A stretch of DNA of 64,000 bases. Origin: Parvicella sp964387945 (GTDB lineage: Bacteria > Bacteroidota > Bacteroidia > Flavobacteriales_D > Parvicellaceae). Below, piece after piece: positions 18,780 to 27,327 of this stretch; the first letter of the stretch is position 1; each line of letters starts with the position of its first letter. A program made the position numbers and the translations under genes. The stretch covers positions 1 to 64,000 of the forward strand of contig CAYLYX010000007.1 of NCBI GenBank assembly GCA_964387945.1. Reading direction: 5' to 3'. Under the pieces are notes generated by a model that did no database searches, was not told the DNA's origin, and was given only the letters and a program-made list of their open reading frames with translations.

Positions 18780-19181
18780 ATGGGTGTAAGAAAAAGAAAT
18801 AGCGCAGAAGAGCGAAAAGAGGAAAACAAGTCAATTGCATTTGCAAAGTTGAACAACTGTCCTACGGCTCCGCGTAAAATGAGATTAGTAGCTGACCTTG
18901 TGAGAGGTAAAGACATTATGACAGCTATCAACTACTTGAAGTTTAATCCTAAAGCTGCGTCTAAGGATTTGGAGAAACTTTTATTCTCTGCCATCAGCAA
19001 CTGGGAGCAAAAGAATGAAGGTCAGGATCCATACAGTGCGGATCTTTACGTGAAAGAAGTAAAAGTAGATGGTGGAAGAACATTGAAGAGAATTCAGGCA
19101 GCACCTCAAGGAAGAGCGCACAGAATTAGAAAAAGATCTAATCACGTGACAGTAGTTATTGATTCAAAAAATAATATCTAA
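18780..19181 (+). CDS. rplV: 50S ribosomal protein L22
   Basis: 133 residues, about 20 longer than E. coli L22 because of a charged N-terminal extension ('MGVRKRNSAEERKEENK'); extended L22 is common in Bacteroidota as far as I know. The conserved part begins 'AKLNNCPTAPRKMRLVADLVRG' split across two helices, and the tunnel-lining hairpin tip is 'RIQAAPQGRAHRIRKRSNH'. Two bases separate the stop from the rpsC start. Confidence 0.98.
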   Translation: MGVRKRNSAEERKEENKSIAFAKLNNCPTAPRKMRLVADLVRGKDIMTAINYLKFNPKAASKDLEKLLFSAISNWEQKNEGQDPYSADLYVKEVKVDGGRTLKRIQAAPQGRAHRIRKRSNHVTVVIDSKNNI

Positions 19182-19183
19182 AC

Positions 19184-19885
19184 ATGGGACAAAAGACAAA
19201 CCCTATAGCGAATAGATTAGGATATATTAGAGGATGGGACTCTAATTGGTACGGTGGAAGAGATTACACCGCAAAGTTGGTAGAAGATAACAAGATCAGA
19301 AAATACTTGAACGCTCGTTTAGCTAAAGCAAGTATCTCAAAGATCATCATCGAAAGAACTTTGAAATTAGTAACCATCACAATCAATACTGCAAGACCAG
19401 GTGTTATCATCGGTAAAGGTGGATCTGAAGTTGATAAGCTGAAAGAAGAGTTGAAGAAGTTGACGAAGAAAGAAGTTCAGATCAACATCTTTGAGATCAA
19501 AAGACCAGAACTAGATGCACAGTTAGTTGCTGACGGAATTGCAAGACAAATCGAGGCAAGAATCTCTTTCAGAAGAGCGATCAAAATGTCTATTGCTTCT
19601 ACCATGAGAATGGGTGCAGAAGGAATTAAGGTAAAAATCGCAGGAAGATTGAACGGTGCTGAGATGGCAAGAACCGAAACGTATAAAGATGGTAGAACGC
19701 CATTGCATACCTTCAGAGCAGATATCGATTACGCTTTAGCTGAAGCGCACACTACTTACGGTAGAATCGGTATCAAAGTATGGATCTGTAAAGGTGAAGT
19801 ATACGGTAAAAGAGACCTTACTCCAAACTTCGGAATGAAGAAGAAAGACAACAACAAGAAGAGAGGCGGAGGAAGAAGAAGATAA
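19184..19885 (+). CDS. rpsC: 30S ribosomal protein S3
   Basis: 233 residues. S3 lies at the mRNA entry channel and has helicase-assisting residues. The KH domain motif 'ARPGVIIGKGGSEVDKLKEEL' sits near residues 68-88. The C-terminal domain carries 'RRAIKMSIASTMRMGAEGIK' and 'GRLNGAEMARTE', and the end is a Lys/Arg/Gly-rich tail. Tightly linked to rplV (2 bases) and 26 bases before rplP. Confidence 0.99.
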   Translation: MGQKTNPIANRLGYIRGWDSNWYGGRDYTAKLVEDNKIRKYLNARLAKASISKIIIERTLKLVTITINTARPGVIIGKGGSEVDKLKEELKKLTKKEVQINIFEIKRPELDAQLVADGIARQIEARISFRRAIKMSIASTMRMGAEGIKVKIAGRLNGAEMARTETYKDGRTPLHTFRADIDYALAEAHTTYGRIGIKVWICKGEVYGKRDLTPNFGMKKKDNNKKRGGGRRR

Positions 19886-19911
19886 TTTGAATTAGATAAA
19901 AAATTTGGATC

Positions 19912-20328
19912 ATGTTACAGCCAAAAAGAACGAAATACAGAAAGCCCCAGAAAGGAAGAATTAAGGGGAATGCAGCAAGAGGAGCGAAAATCGCTTTTGG
20001 TTCTTTTGCCATTAAGACGATGGACGAAGGGTTCATTACTTCTAGACAAATCGAAGCTGCTAGGATCGCAGTTACCAGATATATGAAAAGAGAAGGGAAA
20101 GTTTGGATTAGAATCTTCCCGGACAAACAACTTACTGCTAAACCAGCAGAGGTAAGGATGGGTAAAGGTAAAGGTGCGCCAAGTCACTTTGTAGCCGTAG
20201 TTCGTCCAGGTAGAATTTTGTTTGAATGCGATGGGGTTTCTCTAGAGATAGCTCAGGAAGCAATGAGATTGGCTGCTCAAAAACTTCCCGTGAGAACTAA
20301 ATTTATTGTTAGACCTGATTACGCTTAA
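19912..20328 (+). CDS. rplP: 50S ribosomal protein L16
   Basis: 138 residues. L16 organises the A-site tRNA elbow contact on the 50S subunit. 'MLQPKRTKYRKPQKGRIKG' opens the protein. 'ITSRQIEAARIAVTRYMKR', 'RIFPDKQLTAKPAEVRMGKG', and 'LPVRTKFIVR' are typical. The arginine just before 'MGKGKGAP' (the residue hydroxylated by YcfD in E. coli) is conserved. Eleven bases precede rpmC. Confidence 0.99.
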   Translation: MLQPKRTKYRKPQKGRIKGNAARGAKIAFGSFAIKTMDEGFITSRQIEAARIAVTRYMKREGKVWIRIFPDKQLTAKPAEVRMGKGKGAPSHFVAVVRPGRILFECDGVSLEIAQEAMRLAAQKLPVRTKFIVRPDYA

Positions 20329-20339
20329 TTGAAAGAAAA

Positions 20340-20543
20340 ATGAAAGCATCAATAATTAAAGAAATGGATTCGCAAGACCTTGCTGAAGCAATCAGCGAGA
20401 AAGAAGTAACATTGACTAAGATGAAAATCGGTCACAAAGTTGCTGACATCGAGAATCCACTTGAGATTAGAAAAACTCGTAGAACGATTGCGAGAATGAA
20501 AACAGAACTTAGAAGAAGAGAGCTTGCAGAAGCTAGCAAATAA
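20340..20543 (+). CDS. rpmC: 50S ribosomal protein L29
   Basis: 67 residues forming the expected helical hairpin. L29 sits beside L23 at the tunnel exit. Signature 'IRKTRRTIARMKTELRRRE' at the C-terminal helix is typical. Position between rplP and rpsQ is conserved; spacers are 11 and 19 bases. Confidence 0.98.
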   Translation: MKASIIKEMDSQDLAEAISEKEVTLTKMKIGHKVADIENPLEIRKTRRTIARMKTELRRRELAEASK

Positions 20544-20562
20544 AATTACAAGGACTTAAGAT

Positions 20563-20814
20563 ATGAGAAACCTTAGAAAAGAAAGAATTGGCGTAGTTGC
20601 TAGTAACAAGATGGATAAGTCTATCGTTGTTCGAGTGGAGCGTAAAGAAAAACACGCTAAGTACGGTAAGTTCGTTAAAAAAACGAGTAAATTTGTCGCC
20701 CACGATGAGAAAAATGACTGTAACGAGGGTGATACAGTAAGAATCATGGAGACTAGACCTCTTAGTAAGAATAAGAACTGGAGGCTAGTTGAAGTAATTG
20801 AAAGAGCTAAATAA
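20563..20814 (+). CDS. rpsQ: 30S ribosomal protein S17
   Basis: 83 residues. S17 is a primary 16S rRNA binder with an OB fold. The motifs 'RKERIGVVASNKMDKSIVV', 'HAKYGKFVKKTSKFVAHDE' and 'GDTVRIMETRPLSKNKNWR' are all conserved. Nine bases precede rplN. Confidence 0.99.
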   Translation: MRNLRKERIGVVASNKMDKSIVVRVERKEKHAKYGKFVKKTSKFVAHDEKNDCNEGDTVRIMETRPLSKNKNWRLVEVIERAK

Positions 20815-20823
20815 TTTAGAGCG

Positions 20824-21192
20824 ATGGTACAACAAGAAAGTAGACTTGCAGTAGCTGATAATAGCGGAGCAAAAGAAGTATTGTGCATTAGAGTACTTGG
20901 AGGTACGAAGAGAAGATATGCTTCTATCGGAGACAAAATCGTTGTTTCTGTTAAGGAAGCTATGCCTTCAGGAAACGTAAAGAAAGGACAGGTATCCAGA
21001 GCGGTAGTTGTGAGAACGAAGAAAGAAGTGAGAAGAGCTGATGGATCTTATATCCGTTTTGACGATAATGCTGTGGTTCTTCTTAACGCTGCAGAGGAAA
21101 TGAGAGGTACACGTATCTTCGGACCAGTTGCCAGAGAATTGCGTGAAAAGCAGTTCATGAAGATTGTGTCATTAGCTCCAGAGGTGTTATAA
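20824..21192 (+). CDS. rplN: 50S ribosomal protein L14
   Basis: 122 residues, the standard length. L14 forms intersubunit bridges and is the docking site of the silencing factor RsfS. It opens 'MVQQESRLAVADNSGAKEV' and contains 'RADGSYIRFDDNAVVLLN' and 'GTRIFGPVARELR', all family signatures. 26 bases lie before rplX. Confidence 0.99.
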   Translation: MVQQESRLAVADNSGAKEVLCIRVLGGTKRRYASIGDKIVVSVKEAMPSGNVKKGQVSRAVVVRTKKEVRRADGSYIRFDDNAVVLLNAAEEMRGTRIFGPVARELREKQFMKIVSLAPEVL

Positions 21193-21218
21193 GTAAAGAA
21201 TTTGAAAGTATTTCGATC

Positions 21219-21536
21219 ATGAAACTAAAGATAAAAAAAGGAGATACCGTTAAAGTTATCAGTGGTGCAGCTGTTGGTCAACAAGGAGAAGTTCTTAGTG
21301 TTGACAAGAAAAAAAACAGAGTGACGGTTGAAGGTATTACGATGAAAAAACATCTTAAGCCTCAAACAAGTCAGGAGACCCCTGATGGTGGTATCATCGA
21401 CATTAACAAGAGTATTCACATTTCAAACGTAATGTTAGTGGATCCCAAAACTGGTGAGCCAACGCGAGTTGGAAGAAAAGTGGAAGGAGACAAGATTGTA
21501 CGTTACGCTAAAAAATCTGGGGAGGTATTAAGCTAA
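21219..21536 (+). CDS. rplX: 50S ribosomal protein L24
   Basis: 105 residues with an N-terminal KOW motif ('KIKKGDTVKVISGAAVGQQG'). L24 is an assembly initiator of the 50S subunit. The 'IDINKSIHISNVMLVDP' segment is typical. Its stop overlaps the rplE start by one base (TAATG), consistent with coupled translation. Confidence 0.99.
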   Translation: MKLKIKKGDTVKVISGAAVGQQGEVLSVDKKKNRVTVEGITMKKHLKPQTSQETPDGGIIDINKSIHISNVMLVDPKTGEPTRVGRKVEGDKIVRYAKKSGEVLS

Positions 21537-22084
21537 TGAGTTACACACCAAGATTAAAAGAGAAGTACGGAGCAGAGATTGCTCCCGCTCTACAGGAAAA
21601 GTTTGGATATAAAAGTTCTATGCAAATTCCTAGAATCACGAAGATCGTGATCAGCCAGGGACTTGGAGATGCTGTTGCCGATAAAAAATTGGCAGACGTA
21701 GCAAGAGAAGAGCTTTCAATCATTGCTGGACAGAACGCTATTATCACGAAGTCTAAGAAAGACGTTTCTAACTTTAAGTTACGTAAAGGGATGCCAATCG
21801 GTACCAAAGTGACGTTGAGAAGAGATAGAATGTATGAATTCTTAGATCGTTTGATCTCGGTAGCACTTCCTAGAACAAGAGACTTTAGAGGTGTTAAAGC
21901 AAAAGGAGACGGTAGAGGTAACGTAACCATTGGTGTTAAGGAACACATCATCTTCCCAGAGATTGATATCGATAAAGTAAAGAAAATTTTAGGTATGGAC
22001 ATCACTATCGTGACGACCGCTAATACCAACGAAGAAGCAAAAGAGTTATTAACACAATTCGGATTCCCATTCGTAAAAAAATAA
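21536..22084 (+). CDS. rplE: 50S ribosomal protein L5
   Basis: 182 residues. L5 binds 5S rRNA and contacts P-site tRNA. Family segments include 'MQIPRITKIVISQGLGDAV', 'KSKKDVSNFKLRKGMPIGTK', 'LPRTRDFRGV' and 'EHIIFPEID'. The start is coupled to the rplX stop by a one-base overlap; rpsN follows after 4 bases. Confidence 0.99.
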   Translation: MSYTPRLKEKYGAEIAPALQEKFGYKSSMQIPRITKIVISQGLGDAVADKKLADVAREELSIIAGQNAIITKSKKDVSNFKLRKGMPIGTKVTLRRDRMYEFLDRLISVALPRTRDFRGVKAKGDGRGNVTIGVKEHIIFPEIDIDKVKKILGMDITIVTTANTNEEAKELLTQFGFPFVKK

Positions 22085-22088
22085 GATC

Positions 22089-22376
22089 ATGGCAAAAGAA
22101 TCAATGAAAGCGAAAGAGCGTAAGAGAGAATACCTTGCTGCTCGCTACGAAGAAAAAAGAAACGAACTGAGAAAAGCTGCTAATGAAGGAGATTGGGATG
22201 CGATGTTTGCGCTTCAAAAGTTACCTAAAAACTCAATGAAGGTAAGAAAGCACAACAGATGTCAATTAACTGGAAGACCAAGAGGTTACATGAGACAGTT
22301 CGGTATTTCTCGTGTTACTTTTAGAGAAATGGCTGTTTCTGGACAGATACCAGGTGTAACAAAAGCAAGTTGGTAA
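22089..22376 (+). CDS. rpsN: 30S ribosomal protein S14, zinc-free long form
   Basis: 95 residues. S14 is a late-assembling 30S head protein. This is the long C-minus form: the C-terminal module reads 'HNRCQLTGRPRGYMRQFGISR' split around one cysteine, without the CxxC zinc pairs of the ~61-residue form. It therefore should not need zinc. It occupies its usual place between rplE and rpsH, 4 and 28 bases away. Confidence 0.98.
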   Translation: MAKESMKAKERKREYLAARYEEKRNELRKAANEGDWDAMFALQKLPKNSMKVRKHNRCQLTGRPRGYMRQFGISRVTFREMAVSGQIPGVTKASW

Positions 22377-22404
22377 TCCACTTAAAGATAAATTGAATTA
22401 AAAG

Positions 22405-22806
22405 ATGAATATTACAGATCCAATAGCTGATTTTTTGACTAGAATTAGAAACGCTAGTCGAGTTGGTCATAAAGTAGTTGAAATTCCTGCTTCCAACATC
22501 AAAAAAGAAATGACTAAGATCCTTATGGACAAAGGTTATATCTTGAACTATAAGTTCATTGATGACGACAAGCAAGGAATCATTAAAATTGCTTTGAAGT
22601 ATGATCCTGCTACTAAAGAGCCTGCGATTACTTCAATGCAAAGAGTATCTAAGTCAGGTTTGAGAAAGTATACTAACGCCAATGATCTACCAAGAGTATT
22701 GAACGGTTTAGGTATCGCTATCTTGAGTACCTCTAAAGGAGTTATTACCGACAAAGAAGCTAGAAAAGAAAACGTAGGAGGAGAAGTTCTTTGCTACGTT
22801 CACTAA
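22405..22806 (+). CDS. rpsH: 30S ribosomal protein S8
   Basis: 133 residues. S8 binds the central domain of 16S rRNA. Start 'MNITDPIADFLTRIRNASR' and C-terminal 'LNGLGIAILSTSKGVITDKE' match the family. In E. coli S8 represses the spc operon by binding mRNA near rplE; whether such a site exists here cannot be told by reading. 21 bases precede rplF. Confidence 0.99.
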   Translation: MNITDPIADFLTRIRNASRVGHKVVEIPASNIKKEMTKILMDKGYILNYKFIDDDKQGIIKIALKYDPATKEPAITSMQRVSKSGLRKYTNANDLPRVLNGLGIAILSTSKGVITDKEARKENVGGEVLCYVH

Positions 22807-22827
22807 ACGAATTAAAAGGAAGAAGAA

Positions 22828-23382
22828 ATGTCAAGAATAGGATTAGCACCGATTAGTATTCCTGAGGGAGTTGAGGTTAATTTGGCAGATGATAACACCA
22901 TTACTGTTAAAGGTAAATTAGGTGAGCTAACGCAGAGCATCCACCAGGATATTAAAGTAACCATCAACGAAGGAGAAATTACTTTTGAAAGACCTTCTGA
23001 TGAAAAAGATCACAGATCACTTCACGGTTTGTCAAGAGCTTTGGTAAACAACATGGTAGAAGGAGTTTCTCAAGGATACACAATCGAGCAAGAGTTGGTA
23101 GGTGTAGGTTATAGAGCGAATGCTCAGGGACAAGTACTAGAGCTTGCTTTAGGTTTCTCCCACCCTATCGTTTTTGAATTGCCAAAGGAAATTAAAGTAA
23201 CTACAACTTCCGAAAAAGGTAAAAATCCTGAGATCAAGTTAGAATCTCACGATAAGCAACTTATCGGACAAGTAGCGGCTAAGATCAGATCACTTAGAAA
23301 GCCTGAGCCATACAAAGGAAAAGGTATCAAATTTAAAGGAGAAGTTCTTAGAAGAAAAGCTGGTAAAGCTGCGGCTAAGTAA
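22828..23382 (+). CDS. rplF: 50S ribosomal protein L6
   Basis: 184 residues with two related alpha/beta domains. L6 lies near the factor-binding site. 'MSRIGLAPISIPEGVEV' and the C-terminal 'RKPEPYKGKGIKFKGEVLRR' with 'KAGKAAAK' tail are characteristic. The start is preceded by an AGGAAG run, one of the few starts here with a Shine-Dalgarno-like stretch. 26 bases separate it from rplR. Confidence 0.99.
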   Translation: MSRIGLAPISIPEGVEVNLADDNTITVKGKLGELTQSIHQDIKVTINEGEITFERPSDEKDHRSLHGLSRALVNNMVEGVSQGYTIEQELVGVGYRANAQGQVLELALGFSHPIVFELPKEIKVTTTSEKGKNPEIKLESHDKQLIGQVAAKIRSLRKPEPYKGKGIKFKGEVLRRKAGKAAAK

Positions 23383-23408
23383 TTAAGATAATTTAATGCA
23401 TTATAAAG

Positions 23409-23762
23409 ATGGCCTTAAGTAAAGCACAAAAGAGAAACAGAATTAAGAGAAGGATACGAAAGAAGATATCCGGAACACCTGAGAGACCAAGATTGTCTGT
23501 ATTCAGAAGTAACAAGCAGATCTACGCTCAGATCATTGACGATGTGAACGGAGTAACACTTGCTTCATCTTCTTCATTGAACGAAAAGTCAGCTCAAGGA
23601 GTTGCTAAAATTGAACAAGCTCAGATCATTGGTAAATCCATTGCAGAAGCTGCTCAAAAAGCCGGAGTTGAAACTGTAACGTTTGACAGAAACGGTTATT
23701 TGTATCACGGAAGAGTTAAAGCTTTAGCTGAAGCAGCTAGAGAAGCTGGACTAAAAATATAA
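23409..23762 (+). CDS. rplR: 50S ribosomal protein L18
   Basis: 117 residues. L18 binds 5S rRNA with L5 and L25. The basic N-terminus is followed by 'RPRLSVFRSNKQIYAQIIDD', and the C-terminal 'FDRNGYLYHGRVKALAEAAR' is the family signature. Seven bases precede rpsE. Confidence 0.99.
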   Translation: MALSKAQKRNRIKRRIRKKISGTPERPRLSVFRSNKQIYAQIIDDVNGVTLASSSSLNEKSAQGVAKIEQAQIIGKSIAEAAQKAGVETVTFDRNGYLYHGRVKALAEAAREAGLKI

Positions 23763-23769
23763 TTGAGAA

Positions 23770-24294
23770 ATGGCGAAGTCGAATAGAAAAGAAGCTGTAA
23801 AATCAAGCAGCGATATCGAGTTAAAGGATAGATTGGTTGCAATCAATCGTGTAACGAAAGTTACTAAAGGTGGTAGAACTTTCAGTTTCTCAGCTATAGT
23901 TGTAGTTGGTAATGAGGCTGGTGTTGTGGGTCACGGATTAGGAAAAGCTAAAGAAGTTACTGAAGCGATTTCTAAAGCTGTTGAGGATGCAAAGAAAAAC
24001 CTAATTACAGTTCCAATCATTAACAATACCCTACCTCACCAAGTAATTGGTAAAGCGGATGGGGGTCACATTTTTATGAAGCCTGCTTCTGAAGGTACCG
24101 GAGTTATTGCTGGTGGTGCGATGCGTGCTGTATTGGAAAGTGCTGGAATTCACAACGTACTAGCTAAGTCTAAAGGTTCTTCTAACCCACACAACGTGGT
24201 AAAGGCAACTTTTGACGCGCTTTCTCAACTAAAAGATGCAAATGCAATCGCCAGAAAGAGAGGTGTATCGCTAGAAAAAGTATTTAACGGATAA
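23770..24294 (+). CDS. rpsE: 30S ribosomal protein S5
   Basis: 174 residues. S5 sits near the mRNA entry channel and influences fidelity. 'LKDRLVAINRVTKVTKGGRT' and 'VVGNEAGVVGHGLGKAKEV' mark the dsRNA-binding-like N-terminal domain; 'MKPASEGTGVIAGGAMRAV' and the 'AKSKGSSNPHNVVKATFDAL' region mark the second. 16 bases precede rpmD. Confidence 0.99.
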   Translation: MAKSNRKEAVKSSSDIELKDRLVAINRVTKVTKGGRTFSFSAIVVVGNEAGVVGHGLGKAKEVTEAISKAVEDAKKNLITVPIINNTLPHQVIGKADGGHIFMKPASEGTGVIAGGAMRAVLESAGIHNVLAKSKGSSNPHNVVKATFDALSQLKDANAIARKRGVSLEKVFNG

Positions 24295-24310
24295 TAAAGA
24301 CGCTAACAAA

Positions 24311-24487
24311 ATGGCAACAATTAAAGTTACACAAATCAAGAGCGCGATCAAAAGACCTAAGAAGCAGAAATTAACGCTTCAGGCTCTAGGTTTAGGAAAG
24401 ATAAACAAAACAGTTGAGCATACAGCAACTCCTCAAATTAAAGGAATGGTTGCTAAAGTAGCTCACCTCGTTAAGGTTGAAAAATAA
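24311..24487 (+). CDS. rpmD: 50S ribosomal protein L30
   Basis: A short gene of 58 codons plus stop, in the conserved gap between rpsE and rplO. The translation opens MATIKVTQIKSAIKRP and contains 'LTLQALGLGKINKTVEH' followed by 'TPQIKGMVAKVAHLVKVEK', which is the L30 pattern. L30 is a small 50S protein that is absent from some bacteria but kept here. Spacers are 16 and 29 bases. Confidence 0.97.
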   Translation: MATIKVTQIKSAIKRPKKQKLTLQALGLGKINKTVEHTATPQIKGMVAKVAHLVKVEK

Positions 24488-24516
24488 AGAAACGCAAACT
24501 GTAAAAATTTTTTACG

Positions 24517-24966
24517 ATGAACTTACATAACTTAAAACCAGCTGAAGGATCTACCAAAAAGACAAAAAGAATTGGTAGAGGTGAAGGCTCAGGACACGGT
24601 GGGACTGCGACAAGAGGACACAAAGGTGCTAAGTCAAGATCTGGTTATAAATCAAAAATTGGTTTCGAAGGTGGACAGATGCCTATCCAGAGAAGATTGC
24701 CAAAGTTTGGTTTTACAAACTTAAACAGAGTGGTGTTGAAAGGAATCAACTTAGATACTATTCAAACACTTGTTGACGCTAAGAAATTAGACGAAATCAC
24801 TCCTGAAGTGCTTGCTGAAAATGGACTTTCAAGAAAGAAAGACCTAGTGAAGATTTTAGGAAGAGGTGAATTAAAATCAAAGGTGAACTTTAAAGTTCAT
24901 GGATGTTCCGCTTCAGCTTTGAAAGCCATCGAAGCAGCAGGAGGTGCAGTTGAAATTATCAAATAA
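24517..24966 (+). CDS. rplO: 50S ribosomal protein L15
   Basis: 149 residues. L15 binds 23S rRNA with a long glycine- and lysine-rich N-terminal extension; the family opening 'MNLHNLKPAEGS' and 'KRIGRGEGSGHGGTATRGHK' are visible, then 'GFEGGQMPIQRRLPKFGF'. The globular C-terminal part ends 'ALKAIEAAGGAVEII'. Eight bases precede secY. Confidence 0.99.
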   Translation: MNLHNLKPAEGSTKKTKRIGRGEGSGHGGTATRGHKGAKSRSGYKSKIGFEGGQMPIQRRLPKFGFTNLNRVVLKGINLDTIQTLVDAKKLDEITPEVLAENGLSRKKDLVKILGRGELKSKVNFKVHGCSASALKAIEAAGGAVEIIK

Positions 24967-24974
24967 ACGTTTGA

Positions 24975-26300
24975 ATGAAGGATTTTATAAAGACGATAAA
25001 GAATATTTGGAGCGTTGAAGAACTGAAAAAGCGTATAATCTATACGCTTCTTCTTATTTTGGTATATAGGATAGGTTCTTATATCATTTTACCAGGTATC
25101 AACTCTGATGCACTGGTTGCCAACAGCTCAAATGACGGAGGTATTTTAGGATTGATCAACATCTTCGCAGGTGGAGCATTTGGTCGTGTGTCGATAATGT
25201 CTTTAGGGATCATGCCTTATATATCCGCTTCCATTGTAATGCAATTATTGGGTCTAGCTGTTCCAGCGGTCCAGAAAATGCAACGCGAAGGAGAAAGCGG
25301 TAGAAAGAAAATTAACAGATTAACACGATACTTAACGATCGTGATTTGTATTTTCCAGGGGATTAGCTACTTGAACATGTATGCTAAACCTTCTGTTTAC
25401 GCAGAGTTTGTGGACTCGCCTATTTGGTGGCTACAGTCTGTTGTTATCCTAACTGCTGGTACCATGTTTGTTACTTGGTTGGGAGAAAGAATTACAGATA
25501 GAGGAATTGGAAATGGAGTGTCTTTGATCATCGCGATCGGAATTTTGGCCAACTTACCAATGGCACTATTAGGAGAATTCGGATTGAAAGCTTCTAACGG
25601 TGGTATGGTATTGTTGTTGGTGGAATTGGTTGCACTTTACTTTGTGATTATCCTAACCGTACTATTGGTGCAGGGAACAAGAAGAATTCCTGTTCACTCT
25701 GCCAAAAGAATCGTTAATCAGCGAGGAGGAAGACAAGCGGTTTCTGCTGCAAAGAGATCTTTCATTCCGTTGAAGATTAACCAAGCGGGTGTAATGCCGA
25801 TCATCTTTGCGCAAGCCTTGATGTTCTTACCTGCTTTTATCTGGAGAGGATTTAGTGACGTAGCTGGTTTTTGGTATAACCTGGTATTCTTTGTATTAAT
25901 CGTAATGTTTACCTATTTCTACACAGCGATTACAATGAATCCAAACCAAATGGCTGATGAGCTGAAAAGAAGTGGTGCGTTTATCCCAGGAGTTAAACCG
26001 GGTAAAAACACAGCTGAATTTATTGACTCATTGTTATCAAGATTGATTTTACCTGGATCTGTTTTCTTGGGTATCATTGCAATCTTACCTGCCTTCGCTA
26101 TGAATGCAAACATTAACCAAGCGTTTGCTTACTTCTACGGAGGTACATCGTTGTTGATTATGGTAGGTGTAGTATTAGATACATTACAACAGGTAGAAAG
26201 CTACTTGTTGAATAGTGAATATGACGGTTTGATGAAAGGTGGTAGAATGAAAGGGCGTAACGTACCAAACGCTCCTGTTTCTATGCCTCAAACCATATAA
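24975..26300 (+). CDS. secY: Protein translocase subunit SecY
   Basis: 441 residues with ten predicted membrane helices. SecY is the channel of the Sec translocon, which exports all the signal-peptide proteins in this window. The plug/TM2 region ('NIFAGGAFGRVSIMSLGIMPYISASI', read in two parts) and the cytosolic loop before TM9 with 'MADELKRSGAFIPGVKPGK' are conserved. Located eight bases after rplO, as usual; adk, which follows secY in E. coli relatives, is absent and map follows after 19 bases. Confidence 0.98.
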   Translation: MKDFIKTIKNIWSVEELKKRIIYTLLLILVYRIGSYIILPGINSDALVANSSNDGGILGLINIFAGGAFGRVSIMSLGIMPYISASIVMQLLGLAVPAVQKMQREGESGRKKINRLTRYLTIVICIFQGISYLNMYAKPSVYAEFVDSPIWWLQSVVILTAGTMFVTWLGERITDRGIGNGVSLIIAIGILANLPMALLGEFGLKASNGGMVLLLVELVALYFVIILTVLLVQGTRRIPVHSAKRIVNQRGGRQAVSAAKRSFIPLKINQAGVMPIIFAQALMFLPAFIWRGFSDVAGFWYNLVFFVLIVMFTYFYTAITMNPNQMADELKRSGAFIPGVKPGKNTAEFIDSLLSRLILPGSVFLGIIAILPAFAMNANINQAFAYFYGGTSLLIMVGVVLDTLQQVESYLLNSEYDGLMKGGRMKGRNVPNAPVSMPQTI

Positions 26301-26319
26301 TTGCGTCTAGGTTAGTAGA

Positions 26320-27096
26320 ATGATATTTTATAAAACCAAAGACGAAATTGAACTAATTAGAGAGAGTTCTTTACTTGTTGGAAAAACGTTAGCTGAAGTT
26401 GCTAAACTGATCAAGCCCGGTGTGACCACCGCAGAATTGGATAAAGTAGCCGAAGAGTTTATCAGAGATCATGGTGCTAAACCCGGCTTTAAAGGCCTTT
26501 ATGGTTGTCCTAGTACCCTACTCTGCTCTGTTAATGAAGCCGTAGTTCATGGCTTACCCACTGATCGACCTTTGGAAGAAGGAGACATTGTGTCTATCGA
26601 CTGTGGTACTTACATGAACGACTTCTATGGAGACTCTGCCTATACTTTTGAGATTGGCGAGGTTGACCCGAAGGTGAGAAAGCTACTGGATGTGACGAAG
26701 AGTTGTCTTGAAAAAGGCATTGAGCAAGCAAAAGTGGGAAATACGATTGGTGATATTGGATTTGCGGTTCAATTGGAGGCGGAAAGAAATGGCTTCAGTG
26801 TAGTGAGGGATTTAGTGGGACACGGATTAGGAAGAAAGCTACATGAGAAACCAGAAGTTCCCAACTTTGGAAAAAAAGGAAAAGGTCCTACGATTCAAAG
26901 TGGATTAGTGATCGCCATTGAACCGATGATCAATATGGGAAGAAAAGAGGTGAAGCAGTTAAGCGATGGATGGACGATTGTTACAAAAGATGGGAAACCA
27001 TCTGCTCACTTTGAGCACGATGTAGCAATTACCGATGAAGGCGTTGACGTTTTATCGACATTTAAATATATTGAAGAAGTATTAGAACAAAAATAA
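26320..27096 (+). CDS. map: Methionine aminopeptidase, type I
   Basis: 258 residues, type I length without N-terminal extension. The enzyme removes the initiator methionine from nascent proteins. Metal-ligand motifs are in order: Asp in 'SIDCGTYMNDF', Asp in 'YGDSAYTF', His in 'GHGLGRKLHE', Glu in 'AIEPMINMG' and Glu in 'HFEHDVAITDEG'. The substrate-gating His is in 'VVHGLP'. It is part of the translation cluster: 19 bases after secY and 3 bases before infA. Confidence 0.98.
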   Translation: MIFYKTKDEIELIRESSLLVGKTLAEVAKLIKPGVTTAELDKVAEEFIRDHGAKPGFKGLYGCPSTLLCSVNEAVVHGLPTDRPLEEGDIVSIDCGTYMNDFYGDSAYTFEIGEVDPKVRKLLDVTKSCLEKGIEQAKVGNTIGDIGFAVQLEAERNGFSVVRDLVGHGLGRKLHEKPEVPNFGKKGKGPTIQSGLVIAIEPMINMGRKEVKQLSDGWTIVTKDGKPSAHFEHDVAITDEGVDVLSTFKYIEEVLEQK

Positions 27097-27099
27097 ATT

Positions 27100-27318
27100 A
27101 TGGCAAAACAGACATCTATAGAGCAAGATGGAACAATAATCGAAGCATTGTCTAACGCAATGTTTAGAGTAGAGTTGGAAAACGGACACGTGATTACAGC
27201 TCATATCTCAGGAAAAATGAGAATGCACTACATTCGAATTCTTCCAGGAGATAAAGTGAAAGTAGAGATGTCGCCATATGACTTAACAAAAGGAAGAATA
27301 ACATTTAGATATAAATAA
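27100..27318 (+). CDS. infA: Translation initiation factor IF-1
   Basis: 72 residues, the canonical IF-1 size, with one S1-type OB fold. IF-1 blocks the A site during initiation and helps IF-2 and IF-3. 'IEQDGTIIEALSNAMFRVEL' and 'GHVITAHISGKMRMHYIRI', then 'LPGDKVKVEMSPYDLTKGRI' are diagnostic. It follows map by 3 bases and precedes rpmJ by 9. Confidence 0.99.
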   Translation: MAKQTSIEQDGTIIEALSNAMFRVELENGHVITAHISGKMRMHYIRILPGDKVKVEMSPYDLTKGRITFRYK

Positions 27319-27327
27319 ATTTTAGAG